The notes beneath the pieces are model-generated. The model was not told the origin of the DNA, did no database searches, and saw only the letters and a program-made list of their open reading frames with translations. Position numbers and translations under genes: made by a program. This document shows, piece by piece, positions 51,615-60,712 of a stretch of 64,000 nt of DNA; positions within the stretch are counted from its first letter, which is position 1; each line of letters starts with the position of its first letter. Origin of the DNA: Streptomyces finlayi (GTDB lineage Bacteria; Actinomycetota; Actinomycetes; Streptomycetales; Streptomycetaceae); the NCBI RefSeq assembly GCF_014216315.1, contig NZ_CP045702.1, positions 4,030,001 to 4,094,000 of the forward strand. Reading direction: 5' to 3'.

Positions 51615-52820
51615 ATGTATGTGTCCTTCGACCCCTGGTCGCCCGCGTTCGTCGCCGATCCGTACCCCGCCTACACCGCGCTGCGCGCCGCCGGCCGGGC
51701 GCACTTCTTCGAGCCGACCCGGCAGTGGCTCGTCCCGCACTACTCCGACGTGTCCGGGCTGCTGCGCGACCGGCGCCTCGGGCGGACGTATCTGCACCGC
51801 TTCACCCACGAGGAGTTCGGGCTCACGCCGCCACCGGACGCGCACGAGCCCTTCCACACGCTGAACGGGCAGGGGCTCCTCGATCTGGAGGCCCCCGACC
51901 ACACCCGTATCCGGCGACTGGTCTCCAAGGCGTTCACCCCGCGTACGGTCGAGCGGCTGGTGCCGACCGTGGAGCGGCTGGCGGCGGAACTGGTCGACGC
52001 GTTCGTCGCCTCGGGCGGCGGCGATCTGCTGGCGGCGGTCGCCGAGCCGCTGCCGGTCGCCGTGATCGCCGAGATGCTGGGGGTGCCGGAGGCAGACCGG
52101 GCGCTGCTGCGGCCGTGGTCCTCGGCGATCTGCGGGATGTTCGAGCTGAACCCGTCGCAGGAGACGGCCCGGGAGGCCGTCCGGGCGTCGGTCGACTTCT
52201 CGGCGTATCTGCGGGGGCTGATCGCGGAGCGCCGGACGAACCCCGGTACCGACCTGATCTCCGCACTCATCGCCGCGCACGACGAGGGGGAGCGGCTCAG
52301 CGAGCAGGAGATGATCTCCACGTGCGTGCTGCTGCTGAACGCGGGGCACGAGGCGACGGTCAACACCACCGTGAACGGCTGGTGGACGCTGTTCCGGCAC
52401 CCGGACCAGCTGGCGGCCCTGCGCAAGGATCACGGGCTGCTGCCGACGGCCGTCGAGGAGCTGCTGCGGTACGACACCCCGTTGCAGATGTTCGAGCGCT
52501 GGGTGCTCGACGACATCGAGATCGGCGGGACGGTCATTCCTCGGGGCTCGGAGGTCGCGCTGCTCTTCGGTTCGGCCAACCGGGACCCGGAGCGGTTCGC
52601 GGAGCCGGACACGCTGGATCTGTCCCGGTCGGACAACCCGCACATCACGTTCGGGGCGGGTATGCACTACTGCCTGGGTGCGCCGCTGGCGCGCGTCGAA
52701 CTGGCCGCCTCGTTCGGGGAGTTGCTGCGCAAGGCGCCGGGTGTGCGGCTGGTCTCCGAGCCGCAGTGGCACCCGGGTTACGTGATCCGGGGACTGAAGG
52801 AGTTGAACGTGGAGCTCTGA
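51615..52820 (+). CDS. cytochrome P450
   Basis: This 401-residue P450 has the I-helix LLLNAGHEATVNTTVNGW, the EXXR motif in VEELLRYDTPLQM, and the heme loop FGAGMHYCLGAPLARVELA with the cysteine ligand. Class is CYP105/107-like by size; no ferredoxin gene lies beside it. The substrate is unknown. ATG at 51615. Confidence 0.93.
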   Translation: MYVSFDPWSPAFVADPYPAYTALRAAGRAHFFEPTRQWLVPHYSDVSGLLRDRRLGRTYLHRFTHEEFGLTPPPDAHEPFHTLNGQGLLDLEAPDHTRIRRLVSKAFTPRTVERLVPTVERLAAELVDAFVASGGGDLLAAVAEPLPVAVIAEMLGVPEADRALLRPWSSAICGMFELNPSQETAREAVRASVDFSAYLRGLIAERRTNPGTDLISALIAAHDEGERLSEQEMISTCVLLLNAGHEATVNTTVNGWWTLFRHPDQLAALRKDHGLLPTAVEELLRYDTPLQMFERWVLDDIEIGGTVIPRGSEVALLFGSANRDPERFAEPDTLDLSRSDNPHITFGAGMHYCLGAPLARVELAASFGELLRKAPGVRLVSEPQWHPGYVIRGLKELNVEL

Positions 52821-52898
52821 GGGGGTACCTGGTACGGAGGGAACGGGGAACAGGGAACGGGGTACGGAGGGTACGGCGGCAGGGGGTGGCGGTCCGGT

Positions 52899-53228
52899 TC
52901 AGCAGCCCGGCCCGCAGGCGAGGGGCGGGCCCGCGAGGACGTCGAATCCGCAACCGACCGCGGTCAGCGCGGTGAGCGCCAGTGCCGGGACGACGGCCTG
53001 GCGCCACTTTCCCCGTACGAGGGCGAAGAGGACGAGGCCCGCCGCCGTCCCGCCGAAGAGCATGACGGGGAGGCCGAGCCAGAGGACGTTCAGCTCCGAC
53101 GCGCCCTCGAAGCCGCCGAAGATGCCATGCCTGCCGTACGGAACCCAGGCGGTCAGGCCCACGAGGGCGCCGAGGGCTGCGGCGAGGCAGCCGGCGGTGC
53201 CGGTGACGGCCTCTCGTCGTGTGTCCAT
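52899..53228 (-). CDS. small membrane protein, hypothetical
   Basis: This 109-residue product has four membrane helices (AGCLAAALGALVGLTAWV, NVLWLGLPVMLFGGTAAGLVLFALV and AVVPALALTALTAVGCGF) and a CGPGC end. ATG at 53228 (MDTRREAV) is the first reasonable start. No family known. It sits convergent with the P450 gene. Confidence 0.6.
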   Translation of the reverse strand: MDTRREAVTGTAGCLAAALGALVGLTAWVPYGRHGIFGGFEGASELNVLWLGLPVMLFGGTAAGLVLFALVRGKWRQAVVPALALTALTAVGCGFDVLAGPPLACGPGC

Positions 53229-53395
53229 GTGGGGGTGGACGCGGGCGGTGGGGCCAGGGGTTCCCGAGCGGTCCGGGGGCCCGGCCCTTCGCGAGACGCG
53301 TCTGCGCGAGGGCGGGGCCCCCGGTGGCCCCGCCGCCGGCCCCCGCTCGTCAAGCGCCCGTCGTTGCCCGGCCGGGAGTCGTTGCCCGGCAGGAC

Positions 53396-55000
53396 CTAGG
53401 TCAGCATGTCCCGGCGGCGTAGGGCCGTCAGGCCCGCGGCCACCAGGACTGCCGCTCCCGCTGCCATCAGCAGGACCGGGGACCATGCCATCTCCGTGCC
53501 CGGGAGTTTCGGCAGGTGGCCGAAGGGGGTCAGGTTCATCACCGACTGCGGCAGGTCGAGGGCCGGGCCGATCCAGCCGATGAGCAGGCTCGCTCCGACC
53601 ACGCCCCAGGCCACGGGGGCCGCCTTGGGAAGGGCCCCGTACAGCAGGACCGCCAGGCCGCCCAGGAGCCAGACCGCGGGCAGCTGGACCAGGGCCGCGC
53701 CCAGCACCGGGCCGAAGTCGTCGCCGTAGCCGATGGCCAGACCCAGGCCGCCCGCCAGCATGACGGCCACCGCCCCGCCGAACGCGATCACCAGGTGACC
53801 GGCTGCCCAGCGCAGCCGGCCCAGGCGGTTCGCGACGAGGGGTTCGGCACGTTGTGAGGTCTCCTCGCCGTGGAGGCGCAGGACCGATGCCACCGTGTAC
53901 AGCGCGGCCATCATTCCCAGCATCCCGGCCATCGCGGCCAGGAACGCCTGGGTCATGGCCTCCTGGCCGCCCATCCGGGCGAAGATCTCCCTGGCCTGCT
54001 CGTTGTCGCCGACCAGATCGGCCGCGGACCCGGCCATGCCGCCGAAGACGACGCCCGCGACGGCGAAGGCCACGGTCCAGCCGAGCAGGGTGCCGCGCTG
54101 CAGCCGCCAGGCGAGGCCACCGGCCGTGCCGAGCCGGCCCTCGGCCGGTCCCGGCCGGGCCGGGAAGAAGCCCATGCCGATGTCACGCCGGCCCGCCAGG
54201 GTGTACGCCGCCGCGCCCGTGGCCGCGATCGCGGCCACGGGGAGCAGCAGCACCCACCAGCGGTCGCCCGCGTACGGCCGGACGTTCTCCGCCCAGCCGA
54301 TCGGCGAGAGCCACGTCAGGACGGAGGAACCGTCGCCTCTACCCGAGTCGCCTGCCGCGCGCAGCAGGAACGCCATGCCCAGCAAGCCGCCCGTCATTCC
54401 CTTGGCGAGCCGCGCGCTCTCGGTGAGCTGCGCGACTATTGCCGCCATGGTGGCGAAGACCATGCCGGTGGCGCCGATCGCGAGTCCCAGGGACAGCGCT
54501 CCGGTGCTGCCCCGGCTCGCGAGGCCGGCCGTGATCAACAGGGCGACCAGCCCGTTGGCGACGAGTGCTGCGAGCAGCGCCGAGGTCAGCGGGGCGCGCC
54601 GTCCCACCATCGCCGAGGAGAGCAGCTCCTGACGGCCCGACTCCTCTTCCTCCCGGGTGTGCCGGATGACGATGATCAGGCTCATCACGGCGGCCAGCGT
54701 GGCGGCGAAGACGCCGAACCGCCAGGCCACCAGTGCCCCGAGGGAGTCACCGAAGACCGGTCCGTACATGGCGCGCAGCGAACTGTTGGCCGTCATCGAC
54801 CGGGCGACCTCGGCACGGGCGTCCGGGGTGTCGTACAGCGCCTCGATGGACGAGCCGCCGCTGACGACCATCAGGGTCAGCACCAGCACCCAGACCGGGA
54901 GCATGATGCGGTCCCGGCGCAGGGCGAGCCTGAACAGGGGCTTGGTGCCGGTGAGCCGGCTGGAGCGGCCGGGGCTCCGTACCGCGAGGTCCGCACTCAT
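53396..55000 (-). CDS. ABC-2 type transporter permease (drug exporter-like)
   Basis: This 534-residue permease has about 12 membrane helices (for example IMLPVWVLVLTLMVVSGG, VAWRFGVFAATLAAVMSLIIVIRHTREEEESGRQELL). The RHTREEEESGRQELL segment is typical of tetronasin-type and related exporter permeases. It forms an export complex with the overlapping ATPase (ATGA at 54997). Controlled with it by the divergent GbsR/MarR regulator. Confidence 0.88.
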   Translation of the reverse strand: MSADLAVRSPGRSSRLTGTKPLFRLALRRDRIMLPVWVLVLTLMVVSGGSSIEALYDTPDARAEVARSMTANSSLRAMYGPVFGDSLGALVAWRFGVFAATLAAVMSLIIVIRHTREEEESGRQELLSSAMVGRRAPLTSALLAALVANGLVALLITAGLASRGSTGALSLGLAIGATGMVFATMAAIVAQLTESARLAKGMTGGLLGMAFLLRAAGDSGRGDGSSVLTWLSPIGWAENVRPYAGDRWWVLLLPVAAIAATGAAAYTLAGRRDIGMGFFPARPGPAEGRLGTAGGLAWRLQRGTLLGWTVAFAVAGVVFGGMAGSAADLVGDNEQAREIFARMGGQEAMTQAFLAAMAGMLGMMAALYTVASVLRLHGEETSQRAEPLVANRLGRLRWAAGHLVIAFGGAVAVMLAGGLGLAIGYGDDFGPVLGAALVQLPAVWLLGGLAVLLYGALPKAAPVAWGVVGASLLIGWIGPALDLPQSVMNLTPFGHLPKLPGTEMAWSPVLLMAAGAAVLVAAGLTALRRRDMLT

Positions 55001-55923
55001 CGCGTCATCGCCTCTGTGGCCTTGGCCGGGGCCGCGGTGTCCTGGTAGTGGCGCAGGAACAGCTCCTCCAGGGTGGGCGGCGAGCTGGTGAGCGAACGGA
55101 CACCGGAGGTGGTGAGCGCGCGCAGCACGGCATCGAGCTTGTCGGTGTCGACCTGGAGCCGTACGCGCCTGCCCTGGACGTCGAGGTCGTGGACGCCGGG
55201 CAGGTCGGTGATCCCGTTGGGCGCGGCGGCCAGTTCGGCGGTGATGCTGGTACGCGTCAGGTGGCGCAGGTCCGCGAGGGACCCCGTCTCGACGGTGACG
55301 CCCTTGCGGATGATGCTGACCCGGTCGCAGAGCGTCTCGATCTCGCTCAGGATGTGCGAGGAGAGCAGCACCGTCTGTCCGCGCTCACGGGCGGCTTCCC
55401 GCACGCAGTCCGTGAAGACCTCTTCCATGAGCGGGTCGAGCCCGGAGGTCGGCTCGTCGAGGATCAGCAGGTCGACGTCGACGGCGAGTGCGGCGACGAG
55501 GGCGACCTTCTGACGGTTGCCCTTGGAGTAGGTTCGGCCCTTCTTCGTGGGGTCCAGCTCGAACCGCTCGATGAGACCGGCGCGCCGCTGCTTGTCGAGG
55601 CCGCCGCCGCGCAGCCGCCCGTAGAGGTCGATGACCTCGCCACCCGAGAGGTTGCGCCACAGCGTGACGTCGCCGGGGACGTAGGCGATGCGCCGGTGCA
55701 CCTCCACCGCGTCGTCCCAGGGGTCCCGGCCGAGGATCTGGGCGGCACCGGAGTCGGCCCGCAGCAGTCCCAGCAGGACCCGGATGGCGGTGGACTTCCC
55801 GGAGCCGTTGGGCCCGAGGAAGCCGTGGACCTCACCCGTCTCGACGCTCAGGTCGAGGCCGTCCAGCGCATGTGTCCGCCCGAACGACTTGTGCAGTCCG
55901 GCCACGGTGATCGCCTTCGTCAT
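54997..55923 (-). CDS. ABC transporter ATP-binding protein
   Basis: This 308-residue ATPase has Walker A in GFLGPNGSGKSTAIRVLLG, signature YSKGNRQKVALVAALAV (a variant of LSGGQ), Walker B LLILDEPTSGLDP, and H-loop VLLSSHILSEIE. A C-terminal domain of about 80 residues follows. It powers the permease. The start lies 21 bp from an inverted repeat at 55944. Confidence 0.92.
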   Translation of the reverse strand: MTKAITVAGLHKSFGRTHALDGLDLSVETGEVHGFLGPNGSGKSTAIRVLLGLLRADSGAAQILGRDPWDDAVEVHRRIAYVPGDVTLWRNLSGGEVIDLYGRLRGGGLDKQRRAGLIERFELDPTKKGRTYSKGNRQKVALVAALAVDVDLLILDEPTSGLDPLMEEVFTDCVREAARERGQTVLLSSHILSEIETLCDRVSIIRKGVTVETGSLADLRHLTRTSITAELAAAPNGITDLPGVHDLDVQGRRVRLQVDTDKLDAVLRALTTSGVRSLTSSPPTLEELFLRHYQDTAAPAKATEAMTR

Positions 55924-55943
55924 GATTCACAACTTACGCTAGT

Positions 55944-55959
55944 TTCACAAAGTTGTGAA
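55944..55959. promoter_or_regulatory. TTCACAA-AG-TTGTGAA operator
   Basis: A 7-bp inverted repeat with 2-bp spacer lies in the 113-bp region between the ABC operon and the divergent regulator. A further CACAACTT half-site is at 55928. Binding by the GbsR/MarR-type regulator is inferred from position. Confidence 0.55.
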
Positions 55960-56036
55960 GTTAAGGAAGTGTATAAAATCCTGTACGAGAACGGGAACGA
56001 AAACGAGTCCGGGGGCGATGGGGAGACGGTGGAACG

Positions 56037-56552
56037 ATGACCAGCGAAACCGATGAAGCCGGCACGGACGAGCGTCGTGGCGACGAGGCCGTGTCGCGGT
56101 TCGTGGAGCGGTTCGCCGCCGATATGACCGAGGCGGGCATGCAGCGCATGGCGTCCCGTGTTTTCGCGGCGCTCCTCGCGGACGACGACGCCTCGATGAC
56201 CTCGGCCGAGCTGGCCCTCGCCCTCCGGATCAGTCCGGCCGCCGTCTCCGGCGCGGTCAGCTATCTGACCCAGGTCAACATGGTCAGCAGAGAGCGCGAG
56301 CCGGGCTCCCGCCGCGACCGCTACCGCCTGCACAACGAGATCTGGTACACCGCCTTCGCCAGCCGGGACCGCGTGCTCACCCGCTGGGAGGACACCCTCA
56401 AGGAGGGCGCCCGCACCCTGGGCGTGGAGACCCCGGCGGGCGAGCGGCTCGCGGAGACGGCGGAGTTCTTCGAGTTCATGCAGGCGGAGCTCGCGGGCAT
56501 GATGGCCCGCTGGCGCGCGCGCCACGCGGCCCCGGGCGGTGAGGCGGACTGA
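56037..56552 (+). CDS. GbsR/MarR-family transcriptional regulator
   Basis: This 171-residue regulator has a winged helix (MTSAELALALRISPAAVSGAVSYLTQVNMVSREREPGSRRDRYRL, about 60-105). A C-terminal helical dimerisation part follows (ERLAETAEFFEFMQAELAGMMARW). It is divergent from the exporter operon, a common layout for drug-pump repressors. Ligand unknown. ATG at 56037. Confidence 0.88.
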   Translation: MTSETDEAGTDERRGDEAVSRFVERFAADMTEAGMQRMASRVFAALLADDDASMTSAELALALRISPAAVSGAVSYLTQVNMVSREREPGSRRDRYRLHNEIWYTAFASRDRVLTRWEDTLKEGARTLGVETPAGERLAETAEFFEFMQAELAGMMARWRARHAAPGGEAD

Positions 56553-56610
56553 CGGGCTGACCGGCGTGCCGGGCATGTGCTGCTCCCGCCCGCGCCCGGC
56601 CCGCCGGTCG

Positions 56611-57459
56611 CTATCCCGCCACCGGCGGAAGTATCAACGACCACGCTCCCGCCCGCACCGTCCACGTCCGCGTCCGCACCGGCCCCGTGACATGTATGTC
56701 GGCCCGGTAGCGGAAGTCCGCGCCGGAGACCGTCACGGCCTTGGCCTCCCGGGATTCCGTCATGCCCTGTCCGGTGTGTATCACCACGTCGACCAGGCCG
56801 CCGGCGCCCTGCGTGGTCACCGACACACCCTCGACCGGGCGGTCCAGGTCGTTCAGCAGGACGCCGTCCGCCTCCACCCGCAGCCGGTACGTGCGCGGCG
56901 GCGCGTGGGCGGTGGCGGGAGCCGGGCGGACCAGGGACGCCACCAGCGAGCGGCAGGTGTCCCAGGCCGCGGTGACGCCCGTGTGCGCGCCCTCGCGCGA
57001 CGGCGGCAGCGCCGGAATGCTCAGCCTGCCGAGGACCACGCCGTCGCTGTCGTCGACCAGCAGGTCCAGCCGGCGGACCGTGCCGTCGAGCGCCGAACGG
57101 GCCGCGGCCACCGCGCCCCGGGGCACGCCGAGCGCGTGGGCCAGTTCCAGCGTGGGCGCCGCGCCGACCGGGATCAGGGACAGGGCGCCGCCGGACAGCT
57201 CGCGCTCCCGGTGGAGGTGGGCGACGGCGCGCAGCAGCGCCCGGTCGTCGCCGACGACCACCGGCCGTCGGCTGCCCCGGCGCGACAGGGCTCTGATGAA
57301 CTCCTCGGGGGTGTCCGGAAGGCAGATCTTGGCGTGCGAGCCGGCGCTCAGCACATCCTTTGCGATACGGACGGACTCACCGTCGGTCCGGCGGGCAACC
57401 GGGTCGATGAGCACCAGAAACTGGTGGTCGCCGTCGCCGGGGGGCTCTGCAGCCGACAC
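56611..57459 (-). CDS. diacylglycerol kinase-like lipid kinase family protein
   Basis: This 282-residue protein. FLVLIDPVARRTDGESVRIAK opens the lipid-kinase fold, and VVVGDDRALLRAVAHLHRERELSGGALSLIPVGAAPTLELAHALGVP follows the DAGK pattern GGDGTl...lpxGTxNdxa in altered form (GDDRA and GAAPTLELA). The altered phosphate-binding motifs suggest low or changed activity. A C-terminal beta domain follows. GTG at 57459 with AGGAAGGA. Confidence 0.7.
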   Translation of the reverse strand: MSAAEPPGDGDHQFLVLIDPVARRTDGESVRIAKDVLSAGSHAKICLPDTPEEFIRALSRRGSRRPVVVGDDRALLRAVAHLHRERELSGGALSLIPVGAAPTLELAHALGVPRGAVAAARSALDGTVRRLDLLVDDSDGVVLGRLSIPALPPSREGAHTGVTAAWDTCRSLVASLVRPAPATAHAPPRTYRLRVEADGVLLNDLDRPVEGVSVTTQGAGGLVDVVIHTGQGMTESREAKAVTVSGADFRYRADIHVTGPVRTRTWTVRAGAWSLILPPVAG

Positions 57460-57493
57460 CTCGGTCCTTCCTCGGGTAGCATCTTGGTGCAAG

Positions 57494-57521
57494 AGCCCCT
57501 TGCGCTATTGCGCCAGGGGCT
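57494..57521 (+). other. hairpin in the purA leader
   Basis: AGCCCCT-(TGCGCTATTGCGCC)-AGGGGCT, with an inner TGCGC/GCGCC near-pairing, lies 124 bp before the purA start between divergent genes. It could be a 5' leader element, but no riboswitch family matches. Confidence 0.35.
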
Positions 57522-57644
57522 TCGTCTATTCCGGGGCACCCGGTTCGACGGCTCAGGCTTTGCCGCACATCGTCGTGCGGCAGGTACACCTTTACGTACG
57601 CCCCCTGACCTTGGACATGCCCCGCCCGGAAGGGGTGTACGCCT

Positions 57645-58928
57645 GTGCCCGCACTTGTGCTGCTCGGTGCTCAGTGGGGTGACGAGGGCAAGGGGAAGGC
57701 CACCGACCTCCTCGGTGGATCCGTGGACTATGTCGTGCGCTATCAGGGCGGCAACAATGCCGGCCACACGGTCGTCGTGGGCGACCAGAAGTACGCACTG
57801 CATCTCCTCCCGTCCGGAATCCTGTCACCGGGGTGTACCCCGGTCATCGGTAACGGAGTCGTGGTCGACCCGGCGGTGCTGTTCTCCGAGCTGAACGGGC
57901 TGAACGAGCGAGGCGTCAACACGTCCAAGCTTCTGATCAGCGGTAACGCTCATTTGATCACTCCGTACAACGTCACGGTCGACAAGGTGACGGAACGCTT
58001 CCTCGGATCCCGCAAGATCGGCACCACCGGTCGCGGTATCGGACCGACGTACGCGGACAAGATCAACCGCGTCGGCATCCGGGTCCAGGACCTCTACGAC
58101 GAGTCGATCCTCGTCCAGAAGGTCGAAGCGGCCCTCGACTTCAAGAACCAGATCCTCGCCAAGCTCTACAACCGGCGCGCGATCGAGTCCGGCAAGATCG
58201 TCGAAGAGCTGCTCACGTACGCGGACCGGCTGAAGCCGTACGTCTCCGACACGACGCTGGTCCTGAACAACGCCATCGACGAGGGCAAGGTCGTCCTCTT
58301 CGAGGGCGGTCAGGGCACGCTGCTCGACGTCGACCACGGCACCTACCCCTTCGTCACCTCGTCGAACCCGACCGCGGGCGGCGCCTGCACCGGTTCCGGC
58401 GTGGGCCCGACGAAGATCAGCCGGGTCATCGGCATCCTCAAGGCGTACACCACGCGCGTCGGCGCCGGTCCGTTCCCGACGGAGCTGCTCGACGAGGACG
58501 GCGAGGCGCTGCGCCGCATCGGTGGCGAGCGCGGTGTCACCACCGGCCGTGACCGTCGCTGCGGCTGGTTCGACGCCCCGATCGCGCGGTACGCGACCCG
58601 GGTCAACGGTCTCACCGACTTCTTCCTCACGAAGCTGGACGTGCTGACCGGCTGGGAGCAGATCCCGGTGTGCGTGGCGTACGAGATCGACGGCAAGCGC
58701 GTCGAGGAGCTCCCGTACAGCCAGACCGACTTCCACCACGCGAAGCCGATCTACGAGATGCTCCCGGGCTGGTCCGAGGACATCACGAAGGCGAAGACCT
58801 TCGACGACCTGCCGAAGAACGCGCAGGACTACGTGAAGGCGCTCGAAGAGATGTCGGGCGCCCCGATCTCGGCGATCGGTGTCGGCCCCGGCCGCACCGA
58901 GACGATCCAGATCAACTCGTTCCTCTAG
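57645..58928 (+). CDS. purA: adenylosuccinate synthetase
   Basis: This 427-residue enzyme joins IMP and aspartate with GTP in AMP synthesis. LLGAQWGDEGKGKATDLL is the P-loop; KIGTTGRGIGPTYADKINR and GGACTGSGVGPTKISRV are substrate loops. GTG start. The stop TAG is part of the CTAG target of the IS1182-type insertion, so the coding sequence is complete but its native terminator now lies 1.7 kb away. Confidence 0.97.
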   Translation: MPALVLLGAQWGDEGKGKATDLLGGSVDYVVRYQGGNNAGHTVVVGDQKYALHLLPSGILSPGCTPVIGNGVVVDPAVLFSELNGLNERGVNTSKLLISGNAHLITPYNVTVDKVTERFLGSRKIGTTGRGIGPTYADKINRVGIRVQDLYDESILVQKVEAALDFKNQILAKLYNRRAIESGKIVEELLTYADRLKPYVSDTTLVLNNAIDEGKVVLFEGGQGTLLDVDHGTYPFVTSSNPTAGGACTGSGVGPTKISRVIGILKAYTTRVGAGPFPTELLDEDGEALRRIGGERGVTTGRDRRCGWFDAPIARYATRVNGLTDFFLTKLDVLTGWEQIPVCVAYEIDGKRVEELPYSQTDFHHAKPIYEMLPGWSEDITKAKTFDDLPKNAQDYVKALEEMSGAPISAIGVGPGRTETIQINSFL

Positions 58929-60630
58929 AAGATTGCTGAAAATATTGGGTTCTGGCCCCGCTCCGGGTGGAGTGGGGCCAGTCTTGTGTTCATGCAGGGG
59001 GAATGGGCTGGGGAGAGCGTCGGCGAGGACGTGTGGGAGACGTGCCGGGAGTTGATCCCGGCCGGGAGTGTGTTCGCGTTTCTGGCTGAGCATCGCGAGG
59101 TCATCTTCCCCGGTGCCATGTTCACGGACATGTATCCCTCGACGAACGGGCGTCCCTCGTTGCCGCCGCAGGTGCTGGCCGCCACGGTGGTGCTCCAGAG
59201 CCTGCACGGGCTCTCGGATTTCGAGACGGTGCAGGAGTTGCGCTGCGATCTGCGCTGGAAGGCCGCGTGCGGACTCGGGCTGCATGACACTGCGTTTGAT
59301 CCGTCATTGTTGACGTATTTCCGTCGTCGACTGCAGCGCTCCGGTGACCCGAACCGGCTGTTCGCGAAGGTCAGGGAGGTCGTCGCGGCCACCGGTGTGC
59401 TCAAGGGGAAGCAGCGCCGGGCGCTGGACTCGACGGTGTTGGACGACGCGGTCGCCACCCAGGACACGGTCACTCAGCTGGTCGCCGCGGTCCGCCGGGT
59501 GGTCCGCGAGGTCCCGGGCGCCCAGCAGGTCGCCGACCGGTGGTGCACCGCCCACGACTACACCGATCCGGGCAAACCGAAGATCGTCTGGAACGACGAG
59601 CAGGCCCGCGCCGATCTGGTCGATGCCCTGGTCACCGACGCACTGAACCTGCTGGGCCGGCTGCCCGAGCAGGAGCTGGGAGAGGCTGCGGCGCACGCGG
59701 TCGGCCTTCTCGCGCTGGTCGCCGGGCAGGACGTGGAACCCGTCGACGGCTCCGACGGGCGGGACGGGCGGTGGCGCATCGCCCGTCGCACGGTCTACGA
59801 CCGCACCGTTTCCACGGTCGATTCCGAGGCCCGGCACATCCACAAGAACCGCTCCCGCCACCAGGAGGGTTTCCGTGCCCATGTGGCGTTCGAGCCCGAG
59901 GAAGGGCTGTTCACCGAGGTCGCGCTGACCGCCGGCAGCGGAGCCCACAACCACGAGGCAGCCGTCGCCCGGGATCTCCTCGCCGACGAGGAATCCCCGG
60001 TCACAGTCCTGGGCGATGCCGCTTACGGCACCGGCGAGTTACGCGAGCACCTGCAAGAGCAGGGACACCACCTGGTCCTCAAGCCACCACCGCTGCGGCC
60101 GGCCGTCCCCGGCGGTTTCACCGCCGACGACTTCGACGTCGACACCACGAACGGGCAGGTCACCTGCCCGGCCGGACACACCGTTCCCCTTGGCCAGGTC
60201 CGCCGGGGCGGCGAACGCCAGGCCCAGTTCAAGAAACTGTGCACCGGCTGTCCGCTGCGGGAACACTGCACGAAGTCCAAGACCGGCCGGGTCTTCACCG
60301 TCCACGCCAAGTACGACCTGCTCAAGGCCGCCCGTGACGAGGCTGCCACCAGCCCCGGCTGGCAAGCCGAGTACCGGCGTTGGCGGCCACCGGTCGAACG
60401 GGCCATCGCCTGGCTCGTCGCACGGGGCAACCGCAGAGTGCCCTACCGCGGCGTCCTGAAGAACGACACCTGGCTCCACCACCGCGCAGCAGCCCTCAAC
60501 CTCCGCCGACTGATCCACCTCGGACTCACCCGAACCGGCGACACCTGGGCCCTCACCCCGCCCACCGCATAGCGAAAGGGCCGCCCGGCCCACGGCCGGA
60601 CAGCCCCCACACAAGATCTTCAGCAGCTTT
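58929..60630 (+). mobile_element. IS1182-family insertion sequence, complete
   Basis: The 1702-bp element has imperfect terminal inverted repeats: left AAGATTGCTGAAAATATT and right (reverse complement) AAAGCTGCTGAAGATCTT match at 14 of 18 positions. It is flanked by a direct CTAG (58925-58928 and 60631-60634), a 4-bp target duplication. It carries one transposase gene. Confidence 0.85.
58986..60572 (+). CDS. IS1182-family DDE transposase
   Basis: This 528-residue intact transposase starts with the IS1182/DUF772 part (PPQVLAATVVLQSLHGLSDFETVQELRCDLRWKAACGLGLHD). The first catalytic aspartate is in RALDSTVLDDAV, the second in VTVLGDAAYGTGELREHL, and the glutamate is in RRPPVERAIAWLV-like RWRPPVERAIAWL. 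A cysteine cluster (LCTGCPLREHCTKS) lies between. GTG or ATG start (58986 or 58992). Recently inserted: no frameshift. Confidence 0.93.
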   Translation: MFMQGEWAGESVGEDVWETCRELIPAGSVFAFLAEHREVIFPGAMFTDMYPSTNGRPSLPPQVLAATVVLQSLHGLSDFETVQELRCDLRWKAACGLGLHDTAFDPSLLTYFRRRLQRSGDPNRLFAKVREVVAATGVLKGKQRRALDSTVLDDAVATQDTVTQLVAAVRRVVREVPGAQQVADRWCTAHDYTDPGKPKIVWNDEQARADLVDALVTDALNLLGRLPEQELGEAAAHAVGLLALVAGQDVEPVDGSDGRDGRWRIARRTVYDRTVSTVDSEARHIHKNRSRHQEGFRAHVAFEPEEGLFTEVALTAGSGAHNHEAAVARDLLADEESPVTVLGDAAYGTGELREHLQEQGHHLVLKPPPLRPAVPGGFTADDFDVDTTNGQVTCPAGHTVPLGQVRRGGERQAQFKKLCTGCPLREHCTKSKTGRVFTVHAKYDLLKAARDEAATSPGWQAEYRRWRPPVERAIAWLVARGNRRVPYRGVLKNDTWLHHRAAALNLRRLIHLGLTRTGDTWALTPPTA

Positions 60631-60650
60631 CTAGACCGGGAAGCCGAAGA

Positions 60651-60691
60651 GCGGGAGGGCCGGAGCGCACACAGCGTCCCGGCCCTCCCGC
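60651..60691. terminator. original purA terminator, now displaced
   Basis: GCGGGAGGGCCGG pairs exactly with CCGGCCCTCCCGC, beyond the IS right end. Before insertion it would have been about 20 bp after the purA stop. It also serves the convergent PstS-like gene. Confidence 0.85.
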
Positions 60692-60712
60692 GTCCCGCGC
60701 GGACGCACCGCC

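Noticed and set aside
57825..59285. 486-codon minus frame opposite purA
   Set aside because: Shadow of purA and of the start of the IS1182-type transposase; it crosses the insertion junction, so it cannot be an old gene.
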